This document shows, piece after piece, positions 27,251 through 38,800 of a DNA stretch of 64,000 bases. The position numbers were made by a program, and so were the translations under genes. The notes below the pieces were generated by a model. That model saw nothing but the letters and a program-made list of their open reading frames with translations, was not told the origin of the DNA and made no database searches. Origin of the DNA: Neoarius graeffei (lineage: Eukaryota; Chordata; Actinopteri; Siluriformes; Ariidae). Where the stretch lies: NCBI RefSeq assembly GCF_027579695.1, contig NC_083587.1:46917021-46981020 (forward strand). The letters are read 5' to 3'. The first letter of the stretch is position 1, and each line of letters starts with the position of its first letter.

Positions 27251-27288
<38 letters not shown>

Positions 27289-28968
27289 AACTGCTTAATG
27301 TGCAATTTAAAACTGCAAACTAAAAACTGAGAAATGGAAACATGAATCCCACCCCCCCCCCAAAAAAAACCCCTCTCCAATATCTTAAACGTTTCTGCTC
27401 ATATGAAGTGGTATGTCAGATGATTCAATACAGCAATATTTAGCAAACTTGAAATGGAAACTATGGATGCAGAAGTTAATGTGGTGGTAACGCGTTAACG
27501 CAATTTCTTTTTGACACCAGAAATTTTTGTAAATTATTTATTTATTTAACGTGCGATTAACGCATGCACGTTCTGTGCCCATCCCTCTGTAGTTTGGGAA
27601 ATCAGGATGTGACAGTGTGAGCGAGTGATGTAGCGAGTAGCTGGTCAGTGTAAGTCATGATAAAATGCACTTCTCAAGTTCAAGTTCAAAAGTGATTTTG
27701 TCATATGCACAGTACGGATATATCCTCTTGCACAATGAAATTCTTAGTTTGCTGTCCACCATGAATGCCAATTACAAATAAATAAATAGGCGGAAGAAAT
27801 AATACAAAGTACAGGTAGTCGTCGACTTACGACCTATGCGACTTACGACCGATCGACTTTACGACCGTCTGGTTATGACTGGCAAGTGTTTCCCAGCTGA
27901 GCTAGCTGAGCGTACGACAGTTTCCGCCCCAGTTCCTGGCAGCGCCTCTCGCCGCGTACAACAATTTCCACCCCAGCTCCAGGCACATGCGCAGTCTCTC
28001 TCGCACTCCCTCGCGCACTCCGTCATACAGTTTCCGCCCCAGCTCCAGGCACATGCGCAGTCTCTCTCGCGCTCCCTCGCGCACTCCGTCATACAGTTTC
28101 CGCCCCAGCTCCAGGCACATGCGCAGTCTCTCTCGCACTCCGTCATACAGTTTCCGCCCCAGCTCCAGGCACATGCGCAGTCTCTCTCGCACTCCCTCGC
28201 GCACTCTGTCATACAGTTTCCGCCCCAGCTCCAGGCACATGCGCAGTCTCTCTCGCACTCCCTCGCGCACTCTGTCATACAGTTTCCGCCCCAGCTCCTG
28301 CTTTATGAAACGAGCAAATCCTCCCGCCAGCCCGAGCGCTGCAACAGCTGATGATGACGTAGACGACCCACAGCCAAGCACCAGTGATGCCAGCGGTCAC
28401 TAAATTTTGTATTTTGCTATGTTTTACATTTGTATTTTGGTATGTTTCAAACTAAAATGTTTTCTATTTTTCACACCTGTATTTCGTATTTTTTGTTTTG
28501 CACATATTAAACGAATTGTACTGTACGCAGTGTAGTATGCAGTGTTTGACTCAAACCAAATAATGAGCCAAGGTAATGAAATAAGAAAATGTTGATAAAA
28601 TAAGACTTTAAGATGATTACAATATCATTACACATCACAATATACTTGCGTTCATTTAACATAGGCCGACTTACGACCAGATCGGTTTACGACCGGTCAG
28701 TCGTAACCAAATGCGGTTGTAAGTCGACGACTACCTGTAAAGGCAATATAGCGCAAAATAAAAGCAAAAATAAGCAAAACACACCCAGTATAGTACAAAA
28801 TAAAAAAGTAGTGAAAAATAGGAAGTGTAATACAAAAATAAGGCAATGATCGGACTTGTGTACAAAATCAACTTATATTGTTGCATTCTGACTGTTTACA
28901 TAGAACATGTGCATTTTTTATATGCTTTTGATGGTCCAGAGAGGAGAAAAGGCAACGTGTTAAGGTCC

Positions 28969-29005
<37 letters not shown>

Positions 29006-32000
29006 CATGCACTTGTATCACTATCCTTGTGAGGACCTTCCATTGACAATTATTATTGCAGTTAATTATTGTTGTGCCTGTACCTAACCCTAGTAATGAA
29101 AAGGAAACTTTTTGGCTCTTATTTTTTTCAATTTTTGTTTAACTCTTTACCCCATAATGATGACATATGATGCCTTGTCAAAATCTTGTCTTTAGACTTT
29201 TTTTTTTGTAAATACACTACCGTTCAAAAGTTTGGGGTCACTTTGAAATGTCCTTATTTTTGAAAGAAAAGCACTGTTCTTTTCAATGAAGATCACTTTA
29301 AACTAATCAGAAATCCACTCTATACATTGCTAATGTGGTAAATGACTATTCTAGCTGCAAATGTCTGGTTTTTGGTGCAATATCTCCATAGGTGTATAGA
29401 GGCCCATTTCCAGCAACTCTCACTCCAGTGTTCTAATGGTTTTACCTCAGAAGGCTAAAGGCCTCTGCATGCTCTTGCGACAAGGCTTTCGCAGATAGCT
29501 TTTCGCAGACAGTTGTAATTTATCGTTGAGCGGGGAGTAATAGGCGTGCGCGATGTTATTCACCGCCACAACGCAAAGGGGCGTGAAGTCGCGAAATCGC
29601 TAGGAGTAGTTGGTGGGTGTGGTTAGTGGAGTGTTTATCCTCCGGTTACTTATAATGACTAGAACTGGAGTTGTATAGATGTACGTACTTCCTCACTTCC
29701 TCAATCAACCGCTCTTCGTGCTGCTCCATCTTCGCTCGTGTTTTTAAAAATGGCGGTCGTGAAAACAAACCAAACCGGGAAAGTAGGGAAGCGGAAGTGC
29801 GTGTACAGCGGATGTAGAGTGGACCAATCAGAGCCCTCTTGTCTGCGAGGCTGTCTGCGGTGGTCACAATTTTTGGGAGGTGTGCGCAGAGCGTCTGCGA
29901 AGGTGGGGGGGGCTACGCAGACGCTGTCTGCGACGCTATCTGCGAGGACTGGGTTGTCAGCATAAATTGGCCTTAATGGATGATTAAAAAACCCTTGTAC
30001 AATCATGTTAGCACCGCTGAAAACAGTTGAGCTCTTTAGAGAAGCTATAAAACTGACCTTCCTTTGAGCAGGTTGAGTTTCTGGAGCATCACATTTGTGG
30101 GGTCGATTAAATGCTCAAAATGGCCAGAAAAATGTCTTGACTATATTTTCTATTCATTTTACAACTTATGGTGGTAAATAAAAGTGTGACTTTTCATGGA
30201 AAAACACAAAATTGTCTGGGTGACCCCAAACTTTTGAACGGTAGTGTATGTTCTAAGGGTGAACAGTACATACATATACAAGGGTGGCTGTAGCAACTGC
30301 TTTAAGGGGTAAAGAGTTAAAAATAAATAAAAACACACAACAGCAATTTCCTTGTGGGGACCGTCCAAATGTCCCTGTAAGGTTGAAATTCTCATATTTT
30401 ACTATCCTTTTGGGGGCATTTGGTCCTCAGTAGTAAATAAAAACATGCGCGCACGTGTGTGTGTGTGTGAGAGAGAGTGTGAGTAAGTCTAAGTGCGCAG
30501 GCTGAACACTGGAGTGAGTTTGTTTTATTCTGAGAAAGGTGCGCATGATGTAAAAGTGTTTATAAAAGCAGTTTTTGCTCCTGAAATGTTCTGTATATTT
30601 ACCCGTGAGTTCTTGCATTTTACTGGAAAACATCTTTATGAGCGGAGCGGCACTGTCACCTCACAGCAAGAAGGTCCTGGGTTCAAGCCCAGTGGCTGAC
30701 GAGGGCCTGTCTGTGCAGAGTTTGCGTGGGTTTCCTCCGGGTGCTCCGGTTTCCCCCACAGTCCAAAGACATGCAGGTTCGGCTAATTGGTGGCTCTAAA
30801 TTGACCGTAGGTGTGAATGTGAGTGTGAATGGTTGTGTGTCTCTATGTATCAGCCCTGTGATGACCTGGAGACTTGTCCAGGGTGTACCCCGCCTCTTGC
30901 CCATAGTCAGCTGGGATAGACTCCAGCTTGCCCGCGACCCTGCACAGGATAAGCGGTTACGGATAATGGATGGATGGATGGACGGACATCTTTATGAGCT
31001 GTGTGCCAAAATTATAAAATGAACGCTGCTTTACTTTTTAAATGCAGTGGGGGAATAAAATGGCCACAAAAATAAATTTCTGCTGTGTCCAGCCTTATCC
31101 TTCCTGCTCTGGCCACATACATCTGCATAAAGCAAGCAGATTTGTCCACACCCACTCCATAAAAAGTTGAAAAGTATCCCTTTAAGATACATTTAGAACA
31201 GATCTTTAAAAAAAAAAGTTAGATTAATCGTGAGTTAACTACGGACAATCATGCGATTAATCACGATTAAATACTTGACTTGCTCAACAGCCCTAATGGA
31301 AACACATTTTTAAGGTCCCATGACATGACATGACAAGACAAATAGAAAGTCTACTTTTTGGGAAAAAAAGGAAGAGCGATCTGTAAGAGCTATCGTGAGA
31401 GGAGAAAACCCAGCTTTAAATCACCTAGCATCATTCAACGGAAACACAAACCATTAACAGTTGTGATTTGTCAAAAGTTTTTAAATATCGTGTCTATATT
31501 GCGCAAAACTGTAACGGAAACCCGGTGAATGACCGGAAGCGTTAGGTAAACAAAAAGATTTTCGGTTCCTGACATGATGCCGGGCGGCACGGTGGTGTAG
31601 TGGTTAGCGCTGTCGCCTCACAGCAAGAAGGTCCGGGTTCGAGCCCCGTGGCCGGCGAGGGCCTTTCTGTGTGGAGTTTGCATGTTCTCCCCGTGTCCGC
31701 GTGGGTTTCCTCCGGGTGCTCCGGTTTCCCCCACAGTCCAAAGACATGCAGGTTAGGTTAACTGGTGACTCTAAATTGAGCGTAGGTGTGAATGTGAGTG
31801 TGAATGGTTGTCTGTGTCTATGTGTCAGCCCTGTGATGACCTGGCGACTTGTCCAGGGTGTACCCCGCCTTTCGCCCGTAGTCAGCTGGGATAGGCTCCA
31901 GCTTGCCTGCGACCCTGTAGAAGGATAAAGCGGCTAGAGATAATGAGATGAGATGAGACATGATGCCATGGGCTGTTCAGAAAATTCAGCGTTTTCTAAA

Positions 32001-32261
32001 TGTTACAAAAGCAAAGACTACAAGAACAAGGATGTCCGAAGATTTTCCTAACTCTGATGACATGAACATGATTAGTGCAGAGGCTCATAATCGAAAGTAT
32101 CGGAAGAGGATTCTGTATTGATCATGACTTACTTTGTTTGAACTAATATGATATTTTTCTCCTACTTTTACAAAAAAAATTTGGCCAAAATGGTCAGAGA
32201 GAGACAGATAATACGAGGCCATATCTCAACTTGGATTAATTGACATTGACAGTGAAAGTGT

Positions 32262-32292
<31 letters not shown>

Positions 32293-32765
32293 AGGATGAC
32301 TCTTTCCCTCATTAGACCTTATTATTCCCCATCAGCCTCACCTGTTGGCATCACCTCTCATTACAGTATCCGTGGTGACGCGAGCCGCTACAGCCATGCA
32401 CAGAATCACTGATTGACCCAGACATCGAAATGAAAGTTTGTCTGAAATTGTACTGAGGAATTATCAAGCCCCGTGTGTGTGCGCGCGCGCGTGTGTGTGT
32501 GTGTGTATGAGTGAGTGAGAGATGTAGAAGGAGCTGTTAGAGAGGGAAAGCGAGAACCTAGCCGGAGGGCATGCTTTTTGTCAGGTTTTAATTTCCGTGT
32601 AAAATGTCAGCCGCTGATGGTGTCCGCTGGCTGGCATTAGCATTTCGCCTTAGCCAGCGGCGCTCCGATAACCAGCCCTTATTGAAATATGGAGCCGGTT
32701 CACCATGATAAACCCCCTCCCTTCCAACACCCCCAGTGCCTGCTCTCTGGGGGGGCTACATCACT

Positions 32766-32800
<35 letters not shown>

Positions 32801-35800
32801 CGAACTATGGATGGTCCTTTTTATTTGATAACAGCTAAAATAAGGGGTTGATTGACAAGCCTTGAAAGAAGGAGGCACCTGGTATAGACTCTATTATGCC
32901 TACTTATGGGTCAGGAGGTAAAGTGTGTGTGTGTGTGTCAGTCATCATGGCCGTTTAAGCATGCCGAGCTGGCACAGATGAGAAACAACTGAGCCTTGAC
33001 TACAGAGAGAGAGAGAGGAGAGAGAAAAGAAATCTCACCTCGACCACGTCCCAGTGGTGCGTGAACTGCTCGAGTGGTGTGGAGAACACGCTGAGGGGTG
33101 AGAGGGCTGACGAGGGCAGCAAACCTTCATCATCTGCCTGCTGTAGGGTCCTCAGTCTCTCAGATGAGAAACCTGAGAAGCAGAAAGAGTGAGCAGCCTC
33201 AAACCTGCACTGCTCGACTACCAAATTTAAATATCTTAAGAGTAACTTTTGGGAGCACTGGCATGGTGACGAAAAAAAATGAGACTCTAAAATGTGCAAT
33301 TTTGTGGGGAGGAGGTAACGGTCACAAAAGAAGGACAGCCCAGAGTAGATCGAGGAGACTGGTTCAAGCCGACAGAAGGCTATGGTAACTCAAATAACTA
33401 CTCTTTACAACCGTGTTGAGCAGGAAAGCATCTCAGAAAGCAGAACACATTGATTGAACCTTCAGGTGGATGGACTACAAGAACAGAAGGTCACATCAGG
33501 TTACGTTACTGAGAGCCAAGAGCAGGAACGCAGAGGCCATAGTGAGCACAAGATCACCTAAAACGTTGTCTGATAAATCTCCGTTACTCCTGCAACATGC
33601 TGACGGCTGCACAAATCCATGGAGCCAACTGCCTTGCGTCAACAGTTCACCCTGGTGGGGGTGGTGTAATGTTGTGGGGAATGGGTTCCACTTCATGTTT
33701 GGGCTCCTTAATACCAGTTGAGCACTGTTTGAATGTCACAGCCTTTTTGAGTATCGGTGCATTCCTTTATGGCTACAATTTGCCCATCTCATGAGATCTA
33801 CTTCCAGCCAGTGTTGTGTTCGAGTCACTAAACCTCAAGTCCGAGTCCAGATTTTGAGTTGAGTCCGAGTTGAGTCCACTACGAGTCCGAAAACAAGACT
33901 CCAACTGCACCATTTGACGGTGACTGTTGCTGCCTTTATGTGAAATAGTCTCTGCTACTGTGCTGGACTAACGTTACCACTTGACTGCCCCATTTTAATT
34001 AATAGGCTACAGCTAAAAAGTAGTGCTGTCAAAAATGTCGCGTTATTAACGCGTTAACTTGACTCAATTTTAACGGCGATAATTTTTTTAATCGCGAGAT
34101 TAATGCTCTGTGACATGATGTAGGTTTTTCATAAGCTTTTGAAACTGCCAGGAACTTGCAACAGAGACTTTGCTTAGAAAACCGATAGCAGCTAGACTGT
34201 AATGCCACGCCCCGCACAGCCAGAGTCCTCTGCCCCCCCCCCAAGAACAAGCGCGGGCAGGGCACGCTAGTAGAGATGGGATTTATGGCTCTTTGATGGG
34301 ATCCGCATCTTTGTGATCCGTTCTTTGAAAAGAGCCGTTCAAAAGACTGGCTCATTTGGCTCTTTTTAAATATTTATTCAGTTTTAAGAAGACAGCGTCT
34401 AAAGAAGCCAGATCCCTCTGAACTGTAAACTCAATGCTATCCCAGAAATCCTTCCTGTAATATGCAAATTTGGCCGCCTTTGATTGGACAGCGCGACGCA
34501 TCAACAGGCAGAAAGTGTAAAAGTACAAAATGTGTTAAGTGAGCTGAATCAGTAAAGATCAGATTCAATGCAATATTTATCAACGAACAACTTAAACTTA
34601 ATAGTGTACTTTATATTATAATCAAGCATGTCAAGCCTACCGTCACTGTGTAACCTGTCTCTCTGAGTTGTAGACTAACTCAAGCAGTAAATCACTTCAC
34701 TCATGGTTCTTTTGCTAGCCCCGCGCCGGTGCTCGGCTTAGGTTTCACTTTGCAGTGGCTGTGTCAAGACGTGTTATGCTTTGCAATACAAAGCAAGCCT
34801 ATTCACGTTTTTATGCTGATAAGAGAATTACAATGGTTTTTCATGTGACAAAAATGTGCGATTAAATTGCGATTAATCGCGAGTTAACTATGACAGTCGC
34901 GACATTAATCGCGATTAAATATTTTAATTGCTTGACAGCACTACTAAAAAGCTTGTTCATCGCTCAGCAAGCCCTGCCCACTATCAACAGGACAAATAAC
35001 ATGAGAGGGTTAACACTAGCTAGTTCATCGGTCAGCAAGCAAACTCCGCTATCAACAGAGCAATGAACACAGCGTGTCACTTCCTTCTCTGGGTGGAGTC
35101 TTGCCAAATGACGATTGAAGTTCGAGGTCGTCCCCATCGTCTCCTCGATAGTTCTTCTACATATGGAACACATAGCAGTGCATTTTTTTCCCACTGCACA
35201 AGAAGTCTGTATCAGCAAAGCGGACAATCCTAGGGGCTTCTCTCCAGGCATTCTAGCACCATTAACGTTAGTTTGTTCCTGAACATGATGTAGGAACAGG
35301 TGAATGTGCATTCTCTTGCATGAAATTAGTATAAAAATTATTGTAGATATAAATACCTTATGCCAAATTATTATGGCATGTTACAAAAAATAAAGAAAAA
35401 GATCCGAGTCTTCATCTCCAGTTTACGAGTCCGAATGCAGTTAATGCACGAGTCCGAGTCATCAGTGCTCAAGTCCAAGTCAAGTCACAAGTCGGACTCG
35501 AGTACTACAAGCCTGCTTCCAAGATGATGAAACATCTTATCAGAAACCACAAGTGGTCTCACATTGCCTCTATGAACATCACCATGTGGACCTCAGGGAG
35601 TGGACCTCAGAGGTTTCCCCAGTCACCAGATCTGAATCCAATAGAGCACATTTTAGGAGGGTGTTAGAAGAGGAGATCTGCAGCAAGTAAGTGATGCAAT
35701 CATATCAACATGAACCAGAAATCCCAAAGGAAGAAGGTCCTTAAAACCTTATGGAAACCAAGCCATGGAGAATGGAGACTGTTTTGAGAGTAAAATTGGG

Positions 35801-38800
35801 GTTGGGGGATCACGGGGCGTCCCAAACCAGGATTACAAAATTAATATGGTGAATTAAAGGAACAGTCCACCGTATTTCCATAATGAAATATGCTCTTATC
35901 TGAATTGAGACGAGCTGCTCCGTACCTGTCCGAGCTTTGCGCGACCTCCCAGTCAGTCAGACGCGGTCAGACACGCTGTCACTCCTGTTAGCAATGTAGC
36001 TAGGCTCAGCATGGCCAATGGTATTTTTTGGGGCTGTAGTTAGATGCGACCAAACTCTTCCGTGTTTTTCCTGTTTACATAGGTTTATATGACCAGTGAC
36101 ATGAAACAAGTTCAGTTACACAAATTGAAACGTAGCGATTTTCTATGCTATGGAAAGTCCGCACTATAATGACAGGCGCACTAACACCTTCTGCGCGCTT
36201 CGGCAGCGCATTGATACGGAGCTCGGATATCAATGCGCTGCCAAAGCGCGCAGAAGGTGTTAGTACGCCTGTCATTATAGTGCGGACTTTCCATAGCATA
36301 GAAAATCGCTACGTTTCAATTTGTGTAACTGAACTTGTTTCATGTCACTGGTCATATAAACCTATGTAAACAGGAAAAACGCGGAAGAGTTTGGTCGCAT
36401 CTAACTACAGCCCCAAAAAATACCATTGGCCATGCTGAGCCTAGCTACATTGCTAACAGGAGTGACAGCGCGTCTGACCGCGTCTGACTGACTGGGAGGT
36501 CGCGCAAAGCTCGGACAGGTACGGAGCAGCTCGTCTCAATTCAGATAAGAGCATATTTCATTATGGAAATACGGTGGACTGTTCCTTTAAAAAAAGTGCA
36601 ACCACAACAGTTACTCTACATAGGGTTTTATTTATAAATAACACTAGTCTTATCCTACACAGGGACACTAATTGAATATTATGTAGTTGTGTGTATGACG
36701 TTCCTGTACTCTCTTAGTTCACACTGTATAGCATATAAATGACCGTAATAAGACAAAATGGAACAAGAAGACAGTGTCATCTATATCCCCCGCCCTATAC
36801 ACCAATTATATACCAAGTTTCAAGATATTATTTGTCACATTTTTCAAGTTCTGCTGCAGGAAACCAACCCCACCTCTTTACACCGACCTCAGCAGCCCAT
36901 GGCATAAACCCACCGGACCTTTGGTCCAGGTGAGCTAAAAATTAAATTTTCTCACATTTCTTAGTATCAAAAGGCGCATATACATTACTTAAATCAACAC
37001 ATATACCAACTTTCAAGACCACGCCACTCATAGTTTTCAAGTTCTGCTCCAGAAACAAAACCTACCCCTAAAACTAACCTGAGAGACTAAGTCTGTGTCC
37101 AAAATCACTCATTCGCTCCCTACTCCCTATATAGGGAATTACTATATAGAGGACTATATAGTGAGCTCATTGGTAAAATGAAAAAATGCTTTCGGACACT
37201 AGTCCGTCGAGCTGGTATTTACGTCATTACTGTCGCACAATTAAAAACGTGTCAGATCAGGCGGCTGGTGGGTTTTCAAAATAATAAATACATACGTGTA
37301 TTTTTGTGATAAATCCATATTATACTGAGCGTATTTCCCACATTAATAAATACAAAGTACCTGCATCTTTCAGTTCTTTTAAATCAAGGTTGAATACTTT
37401 CTTCTTTGCCGCTGCCTTTTATTAAATCAAATTTGAGACTTTTAATTTGATTTCTTTCAACACGACCGCAATCATGGATTAAAGCAAAAAAAAAAAAATT
37501 CAGCTGACTGAAAAAAAAAAAGCTCCATGTCGTTGGCCCCTACCACGTCAGCGATGCGTCAAATTTTAAACGCCGTGTTGTCCATTATCCCCTCGGCCCC
37601 TACTTATAGTACATTTACATAATTTTAACAATGACTAAAGCTAAGGCAAGACTTGACCATTGTCATTACTGGCTATAAATGATGAAACATCAAGTTTTCA
37701 GCGCAAAGTGCAAATTTATTTCAACAATACTTTAGTAATGCACAACAGTGGTTAAGAGAAAAGTGCAAGTGCAGTCGAACTTGAACCATGCTTTCAAAAG
37801 AGTGGAACAGAAAGAAAAATAGGAAAATCTGTTGAAATAAAGCCAGGAAACAAGAAAAGTAAAGTGAAAGTTCATTTTTTCTGCTTCTTCGCAGTGAAGC
37901 CAAAGGCATCTAGTTTGGCAACACCTGATGCCTGTTTTTGTTTCTTTTTCCTTGGCAGAGCAGCAGGAGCTTACCATTATTGCCCATTTCATTTCGCCAA
38001 GCCCATCGCCACTTATTCTTTACCGTTTTGTCAATGTCTGACACATCTGTGCCTTCATTTAAAAGAAGCGCGTCCATGCTGGCAAAACCGAAAGTAACCT
38101 GACGCGCTCTTGTGATGGAGATCGAAGGGCCTATGTCAGTGGCCTTATACGCAGTACTCGAGTTGAGGGGGGATGTGGGGGGAGGCATCCCCCTTCTGAA
38201 ATAAAAATCTCAAATCATCCCCCTTATAAAACGGCCATCCCCCCCATCACATCCCTTGTGCCATTTTACCAATTAATGTGGAAATTAGCCTACTATTATT
38301 TCAACAAATATTACTACCATTTCAACATTAGAGGCTTTGCGCAGTGATAGCCTACATGTAGCCAGATAAAAAAGACGCATATTTATTTATTCGGCTGCAC
38401 CTCTCATTCACACCAGTACCAGTCAAAAGTTTGGAAACGCCTCTAATTCAGTGGTTTTTCATTATTTTAAAATTTTCTGAATTGTAGATTAATATTAAAG
38501 TCATCGACATTATGAAGAAATATATATGGAATTAGGTGATACTTAAACTCCTCCACTCCACGTTCCGACTCTCACCTATGGTCATGAGCTTTGGGTAATG
38601 ACCGAAAGGACAAGATCGCGGATACAAGCGGCCGAAATGAGTTTCCTTCGCAGGGTGGCTGGGCGCTCCCTTAGAGATGGGGTGAGAAGCACAGTCACTC
38701 GGGAGGAGCTCGGAGTAGAGCCGCTGCTGCTCCACATCGAGAGGAACCAGCTGAGGTGGCTCGGGCATCTTTTTCGGATGCCTCCTGGACGCCTCCCTGG

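Larger units (their letters stand above)
27462..31295. mobile_element. hAT-like element with four guest elements
   Basis: Perfect 8-bp duplication ATGGAAAC (27454-27461, 31296-31303). Ends TATGGATGC.. and, inverted, TAGGGCTGTTG.., each followed by AACGCGTTAACG- or GATTAATCG-type blocks shared with the hAT at 34021-34943. Guests: Tigger (27812-28737), Tc1-type MITE (29215-30246) with a Harbinger MITE inside, and SINE G. A short fish repeat (27668-27811, resumed at 28740-28860) hosts the Tigger. 3834 bp in all. Confidence 0.72.
33809..35515 (-). mobile_element. hAT-like element ('CAGTGTTGTG' ends)
   Basis: Ends CAGTGTTGTGTTCGAGTCAC and, inverted, CAGGCTTGTAGTACTCGAGT, with repeated GAGTCCGAGTC motifs next to both. 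8-bp duplication CTTCCAGC/CTTCCAAG (33801-33808, 35516-35523), 7 of 8. A BED finger on the minus strand. A second hAT lies inside at 34021-34943. Confidence 0.75.
33400..35790 (+). mobile_element. Tc1-like relic split by a hAT-type insertion
   Basis: The left half (33400-33800) includes the Gly-rich block before GVMLWGMG at about 33655-33690 and fragments upstream. The right half (35516-35790) has [11 protein letters not shown] near 35627-35660, the third-acid block. Stops and indels throughout. The interruption is at 33809-35515. Confidence 0.6.

Noticed and set aside
27962..28299. CRISPR-like regular repeat
   Set aside because: Tandem units without distinct spacers in a vertebrate transposon; not a CRISPR array.
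27836..28403. A 171-codon 'repeat protein' as a new host gene
   Set aside because: It lies between Tigger terminal repeats and is produced by a minisatellite; open frames exist in several registers, so openness is weak evidence.
31590..31660. tRNA gene-like A and B boxes
   Set aside because: They belong to the SINE head; no complete cloverleaf, anticodon arm or CCA-proximal stem is present.
31968..32060. Possible THAP-like start ([25 protein letters not shown])
   Set aside because: Only a vague Cys and RF pattern, a stop follows at once, and no TTAA-flanked element could be delimited.
32520..32760. Conserved intronic enhancer or extra exon
   Set aside because: Moderately GC-rich and single-copy-looking, but nothing in the sequence alone supports a function and the tex10 reading frame is complete without it.
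36075..36369. Two nearly identical 74-codon frames on opposite strands
   Set aside because: They are mirror images created by the foldback palindrome.
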